Source of the DNA: Closterium sp. Naga37s-1
Lineage: Eukaryota; Streptophyta; Zygnematophyceae; Desmidiales; Closteriaceae
Reading direction: 5' to 3'
NCBI GenBank assembly: GCA_947471745.1
Contig: CANJKZ010000011.1
Coordinates: 620,001 to 684,000 of the forward strand
DNA: 64,000 nt
Below are positions 33,201-45,250 of the stretch, one piece after another. Numbering within the stretch: the stretch's first letter is position 1; every line of letters starts with the position of its first letter. A program made the translations under genes and the position numbers. The notes beneath the pieces were generated by a model. That model did no database searches, was not told the DNA's origin, and saw nothing but the letters and a program-made list of their open reading frames with translations.

Positions 33201-33681
33201 TGGCCAATGAGAGGCTGCCATCTGGCAGAACGATCGACGTCAGCGAGGGGAACGAAGCGACGCCCTTCAAGAATCGCCTGGTGCACAACCGTCGCTCAGG
33301 CAACAGTGCGACGTGCGAGCGATTTGCACAGGCAACATGGTACCATCGGCGACAGATGAGGGCGTAACTACCGTCAAAATTAGCAGACCCAGGGTTAGAG
33401 ATCCCGGAAATGTCATGAAAAGAATCGCGCCGTTTGCCGATGGATGGCTGGGAGCGACTAGATGCAGGCTGCGACGGATGGTCGTAGTGCGACTGCTGCT
33501 GCGAACATGGCGCCGACGTGTCTCCGCCATGAGCGACGGGCTCAACGTAGCTGAAGATGCGACCGAGTATGTCGTCCGGAAGGCAGTCGACGGGAGAGGA
33601 GTCCAGACACAAGAGGTCAGTCAGTGCCGACATTGGCGCAGCGCTTGTGGCATCAACCGCCTGGATCGAGAGATCGGCCAT
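30246..33681 (-). CDS. F-box/leucine-rich-repeat protein (one apparent frameshift)
   Basis: ATG at 33681. An F-box follows at aa 31-48 (VDCLPDDILGRIFSYVE) with the usual downstream ALICRRW-type segment; F-box proteins select substrates for SCF ubiquitin ligases. Leucine-rich repeats start after about aa 180 (LESLELHCPPNLTALP, LTALKITARGLKHLP). This frame ends at 32311, while the next frame carries the LRRs from about 32290 to the stop at 30246, ending in LERLPKLSELPESMSQLP-type repeats. The switch falls on a G7 run (32387-32393), so a one-base indel, assembly error or unrecognised intron is likely. A charged Gly/Glu/Arg/Lys insert (about 31040-30900) interrupts the repeats. The LRRs resemble the Cys/Asn-type repeats of plant LRR proteins. 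No transposon was found inside. Target unknown. Confidence 0.78.
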
Positions 33682-34709
33682 TGCTGATAGTGGTGGGATT
33701 AAAGATTGAGCTGGATGGAGTTATCGAGGAGAAATAAGTAAAAAGAACTCTACTCTCTGACGTCCTGTCCTACACTCTACATTAGCAGCATTCCTAAAAG
33801 ACGCTAGATCTACGAATAGACTACGCAAACAGGCGGGATGGAACAGCATTGGGTGGGACATACTTGGTGCCGAGTGACTGAGGGGTGCGGCGGAAGAGAC
33901 AGGATGGGACGGGACTGTCAGATCAGAACATCAGATGTTCGCAATTTCGCAGTCATAAGTGGGATCGGCGGGACAGCTAAGTCAAGAATGAAAATAGTGA
34001 TGGGATGCGCGGTGGTTCGGTGCGTGTTCTGGTCTGTTTCAGAGCGGTTTGATATGGTGGTGTTCGCTGGGATATCAAAGCATTTTCGCAAAAATTCTAG
34101 TTACTGTCTGTGTACGACGTCGTGATTCGTCTCACGTACTGACAGTTTTTGAGACCGCGCGTGGGAGCGCGTACTCTCTGACATGGCATGACATCGTCAG
34201 AGGAACAAGGCAAATAATCAATTTGTAGCTGCTGTGACTCCAGAACGGAGTCCATCCTCTAACCAGTTACAACTGTGGATGTATGCATTACTGATCTATT
34301 TCATGAAATTTCTTAATAATGCAGGGCCTTTCAACCATACTCCCAATAGAAAAGGCAGGATGATGAGAACAAAAATCATCACTTTTAAGCACAGCCCTTG
34401 AATTACAAAGAAGCCTTCACAAACTGGGCCAGTTTGTGCCATGCTCCTCTACTGGTTTCGGGAATGAATGGGTTAAGGGCGGTTTCCGAACCTCCAATTC
34501 GCTGCTTTCCCAAACCTATTGCATTGACTTCCGTTGAGCAATTCGGGTTTTCCCCTGTAAGGAAATGATTGCATTGGTTAACACGCACACACAAACGCGC
34601 ACGCACACACATACAATATTCTTGGGTTATATGGAAAAGATAACGAGATGGTGCACAATTGTGGCATGCGTCAGGGCTCTTGCTAGGATTTAAGCCCGTC
34701 TGAAAGTAT
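33682..34709. other. intergenic stretch upstream of the F-box/LRR gene
   Basis: No supported gene on either strand. The sequence has ordinary composition, with a short CA-type repeat near 34585-34615. The promoter of the F-box/LRR gene should lie at its left end, but no motif could be assigned. Confidence 0.5.
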
Positions 34710-34760
34710 TGTCAAAACATATATGCTTAGTTGTATCTAGGCTGTATGGGGGCTACCGTA
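34710..34760 (+). repeat. truncated copia LTR relic
   Basis: TGTCAAAACATATATGCTTAG and a following TAGGCTGTATGGGGGCTA resemble the first 45-50 bp of the LTRs of elements I, III and IV. The rest of the LTR is missing. Confidence 0.55.
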
Positions 34761-34769
34761 TTACCCCGG

Positions 34770-34835
34770 ATAGAAGCGTAGAAGCGCAGGTGCGCTTCTA
34801 ATCGAGTCATGTTTATAAGCGCATGCGCTTGTACT
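34770..34835. repeat. palindromic GCGC-containing segment
   Basis: AGAAGCGCA and TGCGCTTCT face each other across a single G (34780-34799 region), and AAGCGCATGCGCTT is a perfect 14-bp palindrome about 20 bp later. No coding potential; origin unknown. Confidence 0.5.
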
Positions 34836-34952
34836 AGGGAAAAAAAATCACTTTTAAACATACCAAATTGAAGCCCGCAATAAGGCGAATTCAACCGACC
34901 ATACAACATGTGGGATCGTGCATGGTTTCCAGACAAAAACAACAGCAGTTCG

Positions 34953-35078
34953 TGTGAAAATGAACGAGGAATGAAAAGACTAAGGGAAAGTTGGGTACAA
35001 GTACAAACCCTAGAAAGCTGTACCCCATATGTGCTACCCCACTATCGCCTACAGCAGCTAAGTCATATAAATCTGACA
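34953..35078 (-). repeat. 3' LTR of element V (126 bp)
   Basis: On the minus strand TGTCAGATTTATATG to TTTTCACA. It differs from the 5' LTR at two positions (near 35044 and 35051). Confidence 0.93.
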
Positions 35079-35285
35079 CACCCCCATAGGCAAAGTGGGG
35101 GAGGACAAGGGGTCACAAGACCAGTCAAGCAAAGCAAAGCAAGCTCAGGGTGGATCACAACGTCACCACACATTCCGAGCACAAGTTCAAGGCCACAAGG
35201 CCAGTTCACATGCAGGATTACATATATATATAAGGCTAAACAAGCAAGAGCAGGTGTATATATATATGTAACAGTACAAACAGGG
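35079..35285 (-). promoter_or_regulatory. 3' UTR and polypurine tract of element V
   Basis: On the minus strand the tract TATGGGGGTG directly precedes the 3' LTR, with the complementary CCCCCAC upstream. The UTR shares blocks with elements I, III and IV and has a TATATATA patch near 35220. Confidence 0.7.
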
Positions 35286-38200
35286 TCAAGGGGTGAGCAA
35301 GTGAGGCAAGGTAGGCACAAGACCCAGCTGAGTACAGAAGCGCTGATGATCACAAGGCGCAAGTGCCTTGGTGAAGATATCAGCAGTGTTGGCCTGAGAG
35401 GCCACGTACGCAAGGCGTAGCTGACCACGCTGCTGTAGCTCACGAGCAAGGAAGTAGCGAAGAGCAATGTGCTTCGTTCTGTGCTCCAGTCTCTGCGCCC
35501 GACACAAGGCCAACATGGCCTTGTTGTCTACGTACAGCACTGGAGGAGAACGAGGCGGCTCTCCGAGGTCAGTCAGCAGGTAGGTGAGCCAGCGAAGCTC
35601 CTGTGCAGCCATGGCCCTGCGTAGATCTCAGCCTCACAACTGGAGCCGAGAACAGAAGACGAGCGGGTAGCCCGCCACGAGACAGAGCCCGAACCAAGGC
35701 TGAAGGTGTAACCCTGTGACGACCGCTGCGTAGCCTGGTTGTCAGCCCAAGAAGCGTCTGCGTGCCCAGTGAGGACCACTGGACTCTGCCCTCCAAGCAC
35801 AAGCCCCATGCCCGACGTACTGCACAAGTAGCGCAACACCCTCTTCGCTGCAGCCATGTGCTCCGGTCTGTGTCTCCCAGGAGCAACATAGCGTGCGAGA
35901 ATGCTAAGAGGGTATGCAAGGTCAGGTCGAGTGCAGGTCATCAGGTACATGAGGCAGCCAACAAGCTCTGGGTACGGGCCACTCGACTCTACGGACTCAT
36001 CCGAAGGCAGAGCTGAGAGCGAGTGGCGAGTAGGCAGAGGAGTGGCCTGAGGCGAGGAGTACGTGAAGCCGAAGCGCTGAAGGACCTGCTGCACCATGTG
36101 TGACTGAGTCAGGGTAATGGTGCGGCGTGCTCTGTCCCGGGTGATCTGCAAGCCAAGGTAGCTGCGCAGTTCACCCAGGTCTGTGCACGTGTGTCTCTTC
36201 TGCAGCTCGGACTTCACGTGGGCGAGTCCAGCAGTGTCAGCTGTGGCAAAGACCAAGTCGTCGACGTACACGAGGATGTAGAACGGCGGCAAAGAAGTGT
36301 CGGTGCGCAGAAACAGCGACGGGTCGGCAGTAGAGGGAGCAAACCCAAGAGTCGCAAGCGTAGTCCTCAGTGTGTCGTGCCACTCACGCGGTGCCTGGCG
36401 GAGACCGTAGACTGGCCGCCGGAGGCTCCACTGGGTGCCAGGAGGAAAACTCCCAGTGAAGCCAAGTGGGCGGCGCAGCCAGATCTCCTCGTGCAGGCTG
36501 CCCTGCAAGAAAGCAGTGCTGAAGTCAAGAGAGTGTAGCTCGTAGTCACGGTGAGCAGCTATGTGCAGCAGTACCCGAAGAGTGGTCATCTTCGGGGTGG
36601 GAGAGAAGGTCTGAAAGTAGTCAACTCCCTGCCGCTGACTGAAGCCACGAGCCACGTAACGCGCCTTGAAGACAGGCGGAGAACCCGGCGGCCGCTTCAC
36701 CCTGAAAATCCACATGCCACTGACGATGTTCGCCCCAGGCGGGGGAACCTCGTCAACGTAGGTGCCTGTGGACTTCCAGGAAGCCATCTCTGCGTTCATA
36801 GCTGCCTGCCACTGAGAGGAGTAGGGACCCTCTATCGCCTCCGCGTAAGAGCGCGGAGTCGGGATGTCAAGTGCATCCGGGTCTCCCTCAGGGGTAAGCA
36901 GTACGGACACGAGATGAGGTGAAGCAGCAGCCAAACACTGGAACTCCTCCTGTCTGTCCTCAAGGACGTCCGTGCCAAGGGCACACTCACCCCCGACGGA
37001 CGGAGGACAGACAGACTCAGACGCAGCAACAAGACTAGCAGCGTAGTCTAGACGACAGCGAGCAGCAAAGTCGACGAGCTCAGCAACTAGGGCAGACGCA
37101 GCAGTGGACTCAAAGGAAGGGTCAGTGACAACAGTAGCAAGGAGACGCGTGATAGTCGGACTGGCAGCACGAAGGGAGTCCGACTCTGGGTCAGCAAGAG
37201 CAGGAAGAGAGGACTCAGGAGGAGAAGGCAAAGGGGCACGCAGAGGAGCAGTGGACTGACGGAGAGACATCCGGTGCGTGCCGGGCACAGGGGGAGGACG
37301 CTGACGCGAACCACGACCACTAGCGCGAGCAGCACGGACAGGCGACGCAGGACGAGACGCAGGCTCACGACGCTCAGCAAGACGTCCAGTAGGACCAGTG
37401 TAGGGAGAAGGAGCAGGCAGTGGGGCGGCCGGCTGTAACTGTAACTGTGACGGGACAGGCTGTGGACACTCTAAGGGAGGAGGAGGACCAGTAGAAGGCG
37501 GGAGACCAAGAACCTGCTCAAGAAGCGGAACGAAGTACGGCCGAGGCCGCGCAGCGACTCCAGACACAGCAGGGACAGCACCAGTACCCCCAGTGGTAGC
37601 ACCAGCGCCAGCAGCACCTCCAGCTCCAGTACCCCCAGCAGCTCCAGTAGCTCCAGGACCTCTAGCAGCACCAGTAGCACCCCCAGCAGGACCGCCTCCA
37701 GCACCGCCAGCAGTACCCTCAGCGCCAACACCCTCAGCAGCTCCAGCTCCAGTCGGACCACGAGAAGACGCAGTGGCTCCAGTTCCAGTAGTACCCGCAG
37801 GCCCAGCAGCTCCAGTACTCCCAGTACGAGCACCTCCGGGACCCGTGGCACCAGCACCCTCAGCAGCCGAAGAACCTCCAGCTCCAACAGCACGCCTCCA
37901 GCGCCGGGCAAACCACTCATGCACCTCCTGTGTAGAGAGTGGCTCCCGTCGAGACGGAGCACCCAGAGAACCTCCAGGCCCAGCACCGCCAGACGCCACA
38001 CGAGCAGGCCCAGCTCCCTCAGGCTCCGCACCCCCAGGCTCAGCACCTCCAGGCGTAGCACCCCCAGGCTCAGCACCCCCAGTCGTAGCACCCCCAGGCT
38101 CAGCACCCCCAGACTCAGCACCCCCAGGCTCAGCACCCCCAGTCGTAGCACCCTCAGGCTCAGCACCCCCAGGCTCAGCACCCCCAGGCGTAGCACCCAC

Positions 38201-41200
38201 ACGCTCAGCACCCCCAGAGTCAGCACCCCCAGGCTCAGCACCCCCAGCAGCACCAGAGTCACCAGCGACCTCCACAGGCTCGACTGCGTCTACCTGGGAC
38301 ACACCTGAAGGGGCAGGACCCTGAGGGGGAAGGGGGTCTACCGGGGGGGGACCTGGCACAAGGAAGAGCGGTGGCGGGGGGAGGGACGGAGTGCGGTAGG
38401 GGAAGAGACGGTAGTAGGGGACCGACTCGTCAAACGTGACGTCCTGGGAGGACAGAACACGGCGAGAGGTGGGGTGGTAGAACTGCCACCCTGGCGCGTC
38501 AGGGGGGAAGCCAAGGAAGACGCAAGGAGCAGCACGAGGGGACAGCTTGTCCGCAGACAAGTCGCGGACAAACGCCCGAGATCCCCAGACACGGAACGCA
38601 GACGCATCGCCAACCTTCCCCGTCCACAGCAAAGCTGGGGAGGTCTCCGGCATGGAGACCCTGGGCTGAAGGTTGATCTGATGCGCCGCGTACCGAACCG
38701 CAAACGGCCACAGAAAATGGGGGGCAGCCGCATGCATCATGGACGTACGGGCGACGTCCATGACCATGCCAATGCGGCGCTCAGCAATCCCATTTTGCTG
38801 TGGAGAGTCCGGAAGCGTGAAGGTCTGGCGGATGCCTCGTGCACGACAGTAGGCTTGCAGAAGGCCAGAGGAGAACTCTCCGCCTCTGTCAGAGTGCAGA
38901 CGCAGAACAGGAAAGTCCGAGCCGAAACTCTCTCTGAGCTGGAGACGAGCTGCGCGGATCCAGTCGATCAACACCTCAGTGACATCACCCTTGCTGCGCA
39001 AGGGGAAGACTGTGGTGTAACGCGAGTAGTCGTCAACCACCAGCAGGAAGTAGCGCTCGTGACCCTGTCCACGGACGCGGGCCGGGCCCCACACGTCCAT
39101 GTGAAGCGTCTGCAGCGGGGCCTCTGTCGGAGGAAACTGGGAGGAGTGAGGGGCAGCACGCTGCCGCCCCTCGACACAGGGGACGCAGGTAGGGGCAGGC
39201 CCCGGAGGAAGGGGAGGGAGGGACCGGGGAAGACCAGAGACAAGGACACGGGAGGCCATGCCTCGGAGACGAGGCAGGGAGGGGTGACCAAGGCGGTGGT
39301 GCCAGAGGAGAGTCTCGTGAGACAGGAGGCGACACGAGCAGGGGGCAGACTCAGGACCAGACCTGGACGCTGCAGCAAACACCTGACCCGACGCAGCTGC
39401 CTGACCAGACGCAGTGACTGGAGGAGACTCAGTGGTCAGTGTGTACAGGCTCGACCCCGGCCGACGTGTAAACGTGGCCAAGTGTCGGCCCGTCCGAGCG
39501 TCCGTGCAGTGGGTCACACGCTGGCTCGCAGGAGTGAACTGGTGAACCCCCGCATCCTGTAGGTCAGCACCACTCACCAAGTTCGTAGAGAACGAGGGGA
39601 GGTAAAGACCAGACAGGGTGCCAGAGGGGGCCGCCGGACACGGGAGGACAGTGGAGAAGTGAGCAAGGACAGGACCCCCAGAGGGGTCTGCCAGAGAGAC
39701 TGCAACTGGCCAACCAAGCGGCGTGAGTGTGGTGCGGTCTCGAAAGAAGGAGCGAGAAGCCCCCGAGTCAAGAGTGAAGGTGTGGGAGGCCGGAGCCGAC
39801 GCAGTACCTGAGAGAGCAGACTCACCAGCACCTGAGGAAGCAGACGCACTGGCACCTAGAGGAGCAGCCTCGCTAGCACCTAGAGCAGCAGCCTCACCAG
39901 TACCTAGAGCAGCAGTCCCAATGCCCGGGTCGGGCGGAAAACACCAGTAACAGGCACCCTCATCACTAATAGTCACAGCATACATGGCAGCAAGAATAGC
40001 ATCAAAGTCAAGGTCAAAGATAGCTACTCCCGCCCTAGACAGCTCACCCCAGCGAGGGATCTCAGTGGCCTCAGGGAACTGGTGACGCCAAGCGTCCGTC
40101 AGGCGGCCAAAGCAGCGCTGGGTGGAGTGCGCACCCCCGCACGGCTCACCCGCGCGGTCGCCGGTGCGTAGGACGTAGGTGCACGGACCAGTACCCCCAC
40201 CCCGCTGGCGTGCAGCGTACCACTCACGAAGCTGCTGAGGGGGGGGGATCTCACGAGTGCGCTGCTGCTGCTGCTGCTGCTGGCGCTGACCACCACCGGA
40301 GCCGACCCTCTGCGCAGCGCCACCCCGACCAGCTCCACCTCCTCCGCCGCCGCCTCCTCCACCGCCGCCACCTCCGCCACCTCCGCTCCCACCGCCACCG
40401 CCGCCGCCGCCTCCGCCTCCACTGCCGCCACTGACGCCCCCACCCCCGCCACCACCCCCACCGCCACCCCCACCCCCTCCGCCGCCTCCACCGCCGCCTC
40501 CACCGCCCCCGCTAGCTCCTCCAGCGCCCCTGCCCCCCTTGCCCTTGCCAGTGCGGCGTCTCCCGCTAGGGGCAGACGCCGCACCGACCGACTCAAGACC
40601 AACGAGGTCGGCCGCAGCAGCAGAGGCAACAGAGGGCAAGAGAGGAGAGGGGGAGCACCCCTCAAAGACAGGGGCACGAGGGTCACCACGAGAGGCTCCT
40701 ACAGCGACTATGCTCTTCTCTGCTGCTAGGAGGCGCTCCTCGAGGAGGTCAACGGTGAGGGTGGTGGGGCAAACAGAGAGAAAGTGGTCCCTGACCGGGC
40801 GAAGGGTGTCAGGGAGCCGGGTGACTACGTAGTAGAGGGTGATGTACATAGGGGGGGGGTTCTTGGCGCAGAACTCAGGAGGAAGGGCAGCGCGGTAGCG
40901 AGTGTCATTAGTGCGCAGGTGCGTAATGAGGTCAGCCACTGTGGGAAAAGCGGCGAGGTCAGGGAAGAGGTACGGCAGGATGAGGCGGCTAAGTGCAGCA
41001 GTGGCAGGGGAAGAGTAGCGTGCAACTACAGCGTCGTACAAGGTCTTAGCACTCTTGTACTGACTAATGTGTGCACGCTCAGCGGTAGGCAAGTGGCGGC
41101 GCACAGCAAGACGGGCAGCAGCGTCGCGTGTGGCCCACTGTGAGCGAACAGTGGCGTCAGCATCAGCAGCAGGGGCAGAAGAGGCACCAGAAGTGAGGTC

Positions 41201-41320
41201 AAAGAGAGAGAGACCGTCTGCCCTGTCGCACTGTAGGAAAAGCTGCAGGTCATCTACCCAGACGTCAAAGTCAATGGCCCGACCCTCAGCGTCAAAAGCG
41301 AGGACACTGGGGGTAGCCAT
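35286..41320 (-). pseudogene. copia gag-pol polyprotein of element V, one frameshift
   Basis: ATG at 41320 (MATPSVLAFDAEGRA). The main frame is open for 1915 codons to 35573. Seen in order: Gag; a very Gly-rich tract; PPQQLREWYAARQRGG; a Cys/His motif C-X13-C-X3-H-X4-C; protease DSGAS (aa 518-522); integrase HHRLGHP and DD35E core; a long GGAEPGG repeat linker with LSTQEVHEWFARRW; RT with YVDD (aa 1685-1688); RNase H up to SCEAEIYAG. A single-base loss near 35616-35625 (GCAGGGCC where relatives have GCTGGGGCC) shifts the frame. The last 100 or so residues (VDNKAMLALC, NTADIFTKAL) continue in another frame to 35286. Everything else looks intact, so it was probably active recently; a sequencing error cannot be excluded. 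Confidence 0.93.
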
Positions 41321-42207
41321 GACAGCAGTAGACTAGCAGCTGGAGCAGTAGGGTAAGGGCAGCGCAGTGGTAGAGGTGCCGCTCTTACCGGACAGGGCGG
41401 CTCGGGCGGCTCGGCGGCTCGGCGGCTCGGCAGCAACTGCAGCTCGGCGGCTCGGCGACTCGGCGGCTCGGGCGGCTCGGCGGCACGGCGGCTCGGCAGC
41501 AACTGGAGCTCGGCGGCTCGGCGACTCGGCGGCTCGGGCGGCTCAGGTGGCTCGGCGGCTCGGGCGGCTCGGGTGGCTCGGGCGACTCGGCAGCAGCGGC
41601 GGCTCGGTAGATCGGCGGCTCAGCGGCGCCGGCGGCTCGGTGGTGACGGCGGGGCCGCGTGGGGACGGCGGTGGGGCCAGGTGGGGCGGCGACGAGGCCG
41701 CTGAGGGCGGCGGCGGGGCCACGAAGGGTGGCGACCGGCGCCTTAAGGGTGGGGCCGCGGGGTCGCAAGGGTGGGGCGACGGGGCCAGCAGAGGCGGCGC
41801 CGGGGCCGGGAAGGGCGACGCCGGGGCCGGGAAGGGTGGCGCCGGGGCCGCAAGGGTAGGCGACGGGGCCGCGATGGCGGCGTGGAGGGGTCGCGAGGGA
41901 GGCTCGAGGAGGCCGCGAGGGCGGCGCGAAAGGGCCGCGAGGGCGGCGCGAAAGGGCCGCGAGGGCGGCGCGACGCGACGGGACCGCGAGGGCGGCGCGA
42001 CGGGGTCGCAAGGGCGACGCGACGGGGCCGCTAGGGAGGCGCGACGTGACGGGGCCGCTGAGGCGGCGCGACGGGGTCGTAAGGGCGGCGCGACGGGGCC
42101 GTGAGAGGGGAGCGCGACTCGGGCAGAGGCTGAGCGCGCTCCGGGCAGGAAAAAAAAAGTTGGTGGGCCCTAGGAACAGTTCCCACAGGGGAACCTGCTC
42201 TATACCA
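41321..42207 (-). promoter_or_regulatory. primer binding site and leader of element V
   Basis: The primer site TGGTATAGAGC (42207-42197) abuts the LTR; GGGCCC is at 42170-42165. The leader is built of GGGGCC/GGCGCG-type repeats (plus sense) and GGCGGCTCGGCGGCTCGG units near the gag start. No separate gene is supported. Confidence 0.75.
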
Positions 42208-42333
42208 TGTGAAAATGAACGAGGAATGAAAAGACTAAGGGAAAGTTGGGTACAAGTACAAACCCTAGAAAGCTGTACCCCATATGTGCTACCCCACTAT
42301 AGCCTATAGCAGCTAAGTCATATAAATCTGACA
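42208..42333 (-). repeat. 5' LTR of element V (126 bp)
   Basis: 124/126 identical to the 3' LTR; flanked at 42334 by the target duplication GTTCG. Confidence 0.93.
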
Positions 42334-42338
42334 GTTCG

Positions 42339-42604
42339 GTTTCTCATCGCACAGTTTTGTCTAGAACCATCGATCGTGACAGCAGTGACGGGGATGTTGC
42401 TGTGCGGCCCAATCACAGTCGCATGCATTGCGTTGCATGTGCATTTCTTCCGAACCCTCTCGAAGGGTGGGGAATATTCCCTGCCAGCGCAGCGTTTATG
42501 CTGCCACGCAGAGTCCTCTATGGGGGTAGGCGGGGGTTTACCGCCTGTCATTGACGAGGACCCCGAGGCGCCAACCTTACGGGGTCCCCTTCGTTGCCCA
42601 TTTG
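42339..42604. other. unique DNA between two LTR elements
   Basis: A 266-bp host segment left between elements V and the non-autonomous element. It probably belonged to the 5' region of the pogo-like transposase locus. An open frame of about 80 codons runs through it on the plus strand, but no domain was recognised. Confidence 0.5.
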
Positions 42605-42834
42605 TGTTGAAATCCTAAGCACCTAGGAAACTAGGTGTAGGCTTAGGAGGCATAGGAGCCAAGCTAGAGTTGAGAGTCGAGAGGAAAGTCGAGAAGGGAA
42701 GAAGTGTTTCACTAAGAGTGAAGGTACAAAGATATAGGCAAAGCAACCAAGGTGCACCACCAAACAAGTTTAGCACTACACTAAGTCTACACTACAGGCA
42801 GTTATAGTATAATGTATACAATTATATTTTGACA
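42605..42834 (-). repeat. 3' LTR of the non-autonomous element (230 bp)
   Basis: Plus-sense TGTTGAAATCC to TTTTGACA. It differs from the right LTR by a handful of bases (for example TTTTGACA versus TTCTGACA). The polypurine tract lies at its right edge. Confidence 0.9.
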
Positions 42835-43385
42835 CACCCCCTAACTGCCTGCAGTGAAGAACCATGTGCAGAAACACCCCCTGAAGGGGTACACCCTGCG
42901 CAGCGGAAGAAGGAGAGGGCAAATGAGGAGGAGGCGGCTGATGCTGCAGCTGGACTCACAGCACCCCCTCAACCCCCCCCCGCACAGCAGTAGCAGCAGC
43001 AGTGAGGAGAGAGAGGAGGAGGCGTGGTGGGATTTGCTGCAGCTGTGTCACCCACCACCCACATCCCCTGAGCCTCCCCACCACTTCACACTCCCCCCCA
43101 CAGCAGCAGGTGCGGCTGTGAGAGAGAGGAGACAGGTTGGCGCTGTAGGTGCAACCTCCCCCTCACACCCTCCCCTCCCCTCCCCCCCCCCGCACCCCAA
43201 CTGCTGCACGTGCAGCAAGGAGAGGGAGGAGAAAGGGGGGGAGGGGGGGGCGGGGTAGGGGCTGCGCATGGGGCTGCAGATGCGCGTGCAGAGGGCAGCA
43301 GGGCGCACGGGGCGCACAAGACAGCAGGGCGCGCGTGGCGTGCAGGGCTGCAGGGCGCACGGGGCGCGCAGGACAGCAGAAAGGG

Positions 43386-44235
43386 CTGTAGCGGCCGCAG
43401 CAAGGGCTGTAGCGGCAGCAGCAAGGGCTGTAGCGGCACCAGCAGGGGCTGTAGCGGCAGCAGCAAGGGCTGTAGTGGCAGCAGCAAGGGCTGTAGCGGC
43501 AACAGCAAGGGCTGTAGCGGCAGCAGCAAGGGCTGTAGCGGCAACAGCAAGGGCTGTAGCGGCAGCAACAAGGGCTGTAGCGGCAACAGCAAGGGCTGTA
43601 GCGGCCGTAGCAAGGGCTGTAGCGGTAGCAGCAAGGGCTGTAGCGGCAACATCAAGGGCTGTAGCGGGAGCAGCAAGGGCTGTAGCGGCAGCAGCAAGGG
43701 CTGTAGCGGCAACAGCAAGGGCTGTAGCGGCAACAGCAAGGGCTGTAGCGGCCGCAGCAAGGGCTGAAGCAGCAACAGCAGGGGCTGTAGCGGCAGCAGC
43801 AAGGGCTGTAGCGGAAGCAGGGGCTGTAGCGGCACCAGCAGGGGCTGTAGCGGCACCAGCAGGGGCTGTAGCGGCAGCAGCAAGGGCTGTAGTGGCAGCA
43901 GCAAGGGCTGTAGCGGCAACAGCAAGGGCTGTAGCGGCAGCAGCAAGGGCTGTAGCGGCAACAGCAAGGGCTGTAGCGGCCGCAGCAAGGGCTGTAGCGG
44001 TAGCAGCAAGGGCTGTAGCGGCAACATCAAGGGCTGTAGCGGGAGCAGCAAGGGCTGTAGCGGCAGCAGCAAGGGCTGTAGCGGCAACAGCAAGGGCTGT
44101 AGCGGCAACAGCAAGGGCTGTAGCGGCCGCAGCAAGGGCTGAAGCAGCAACAGCAGGGGCTGTAGCGGCAGCAGCAAGGGCTGTAGCGGAAGCAGCAGGG
44201 GCTGTAGCGGCACCAGCAGGGGCTGTAGCGGCAGC
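43386..44235. repeat. 21-bp tandem array in the non-autonomous element
   Basis: About 40 copies of the unit GGGCTGTAGCGGCAGCAGCAA. A higher-order duplication with an offset of 375 bp is shown by the rare variant CAACATCAAGGG at about 43648 and 44023. The same unit occurs at 10130-10875. Confidence 0.92.
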
Positions 44236-44755
44236 AGGGCGCGCGGGGCGCGCAGGGCTGCAGGGCGCGCGGGGCGCACAGGGCAGCAGGGCAGCAGGGC
44301 GCACAGGGCTGCAGGGCAGCAGGGCGCACAGGGCTGCAGGGCAGCAGGGCGCGCGGGGCGCGCAGCGCTGCAGGGCGCGCAGGGCAGCAGGACAGCAGGG
44401 CGCGCAGGGCTGCAGGGCGTGCGGGGCGCACAGGGCAGTAGGGCAGCAGGGCGCGCGGGGCGCAGCAGGGCTGCAGGGCGCGCGGGGCGCACAGGGCAGC
44501 AGGGCGCACAGGGCTGCAGGGCAGCAGGGCGCGCAGGGCAGTAGGACAGCAGGGCGCGCGGGGCACGCAAGGCTGCAGGGCGCGCGGGGCGCACAGGGCA
44601 GCAGGGCAGCAGGGCGCGCGGGGCGCAGCAGGGCGCGCAGGGCTGCAGGGCAGCAGGGCAGCAGGGCGCGCGGGGCGCAGCAGGGCTGCAGGGCGCGCGG
44701 GGCGCACAGGGCAGCAGGGCGCGCAGGGCTGCAGGGCACGCGGGGCTGCAGATCC
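44236..44755. repeat. CAGCAGGGCGCGCGGGGCGC-type irregular array
   Basis: Irregular tandem units combining CAGCAGGGC, GCGCGGGGCGC and ACAGGGCTGCAGGGC. GC-rich and without a fixed period. Confidence 0.85.
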
Positions 44756-45250
44756 CCTCCCCCCCACCGCTGCACCCGCAGCAGGGGGATGGAGGAGAAG
44801 TGGGGGGGGCTGGGGGGGGCTGGTGCTGCAGATCCCCTCCTGCCTCCCCCTGAACCTCCAAGCTCCCCCCCCCTCCCAACACAAGGTGCGGCAGGGAGAG
44901 AGAGAGGAGAAGGTGGGGCGGGGGGGGGGGCTGATGCTGCAAATCCCCTCCCCCCCACTGCTGCTCCACTATCCGTCACCCCCCAGGGATGAAGGAGAAG
45001 GGGGGGGACGGGGGGGGTTGGTGCTGCAGATCCCCTCCCCCCCACTGCTGCACCCGCAGCAGGGGGAGGTAGGAGAAGGGGGGGGCGGGGGGGGGTTGGT
45101 GCTGCAGATCCCCTCCCCCCCACTGCTGCTCCACAATCCTTCACCCCCCAGGGATGGAGGAGAAAGGGGGGGCGGGGGGGGACTGGTGCTGCAGATCCCC
45201 TCCTGCCTCCCCCTGAACCTCCAAGCTCCCCCCCCCCTCCCAACACAAGG
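44756..45250. repeat. 80-110-bp tandem array with CAGATCCCCTCC
   Basis: The phrase GCAGATCCCCTCC (or AAATCCCCTCC) recurs near 44750, 44830, 44940, 45027, 45109 and 45192, each followed by a C run and a G run. Two units carry the longer insert with CCTGAACCTCCAAGCTCC (near 44850 and 45210). Confidence 0.85.

Larger units (their letters stand above)
34953..42333 (-). mobile_element. nearly intact Ty1/copia retrotransposon V
   Basis: 7381 bp, with 126-bp LTRs at 34953-35078 and 42208-42333 differing at two bases, and a perfect GTTCG target duplication (34948-34952, 42334-42338). On the minus strand it has primer site TGGTATAGAGC, a leader, gag-pol with one frameshift, a 3' UTR and a polypurine tract. 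It is a recent insertion beside the pogo-like transposase locus. Confidence 0.95.

Noticed and set aside
32029-33545. Secondary frames overlapping the F-box/LRR gene
   Set aside because: Composition-driven open frames in GC-rich DNA; only the minus-strand F-box/LRR frames show family motifs.
43268-44992. Long plus-strand frames in the 21-bp and GCGC arrays coding Ala/Arg/Gly repeats
   Set aside because: They follow from a repeat unit divisible by three without stops; several frames on both strands are open at once and there is no domain.
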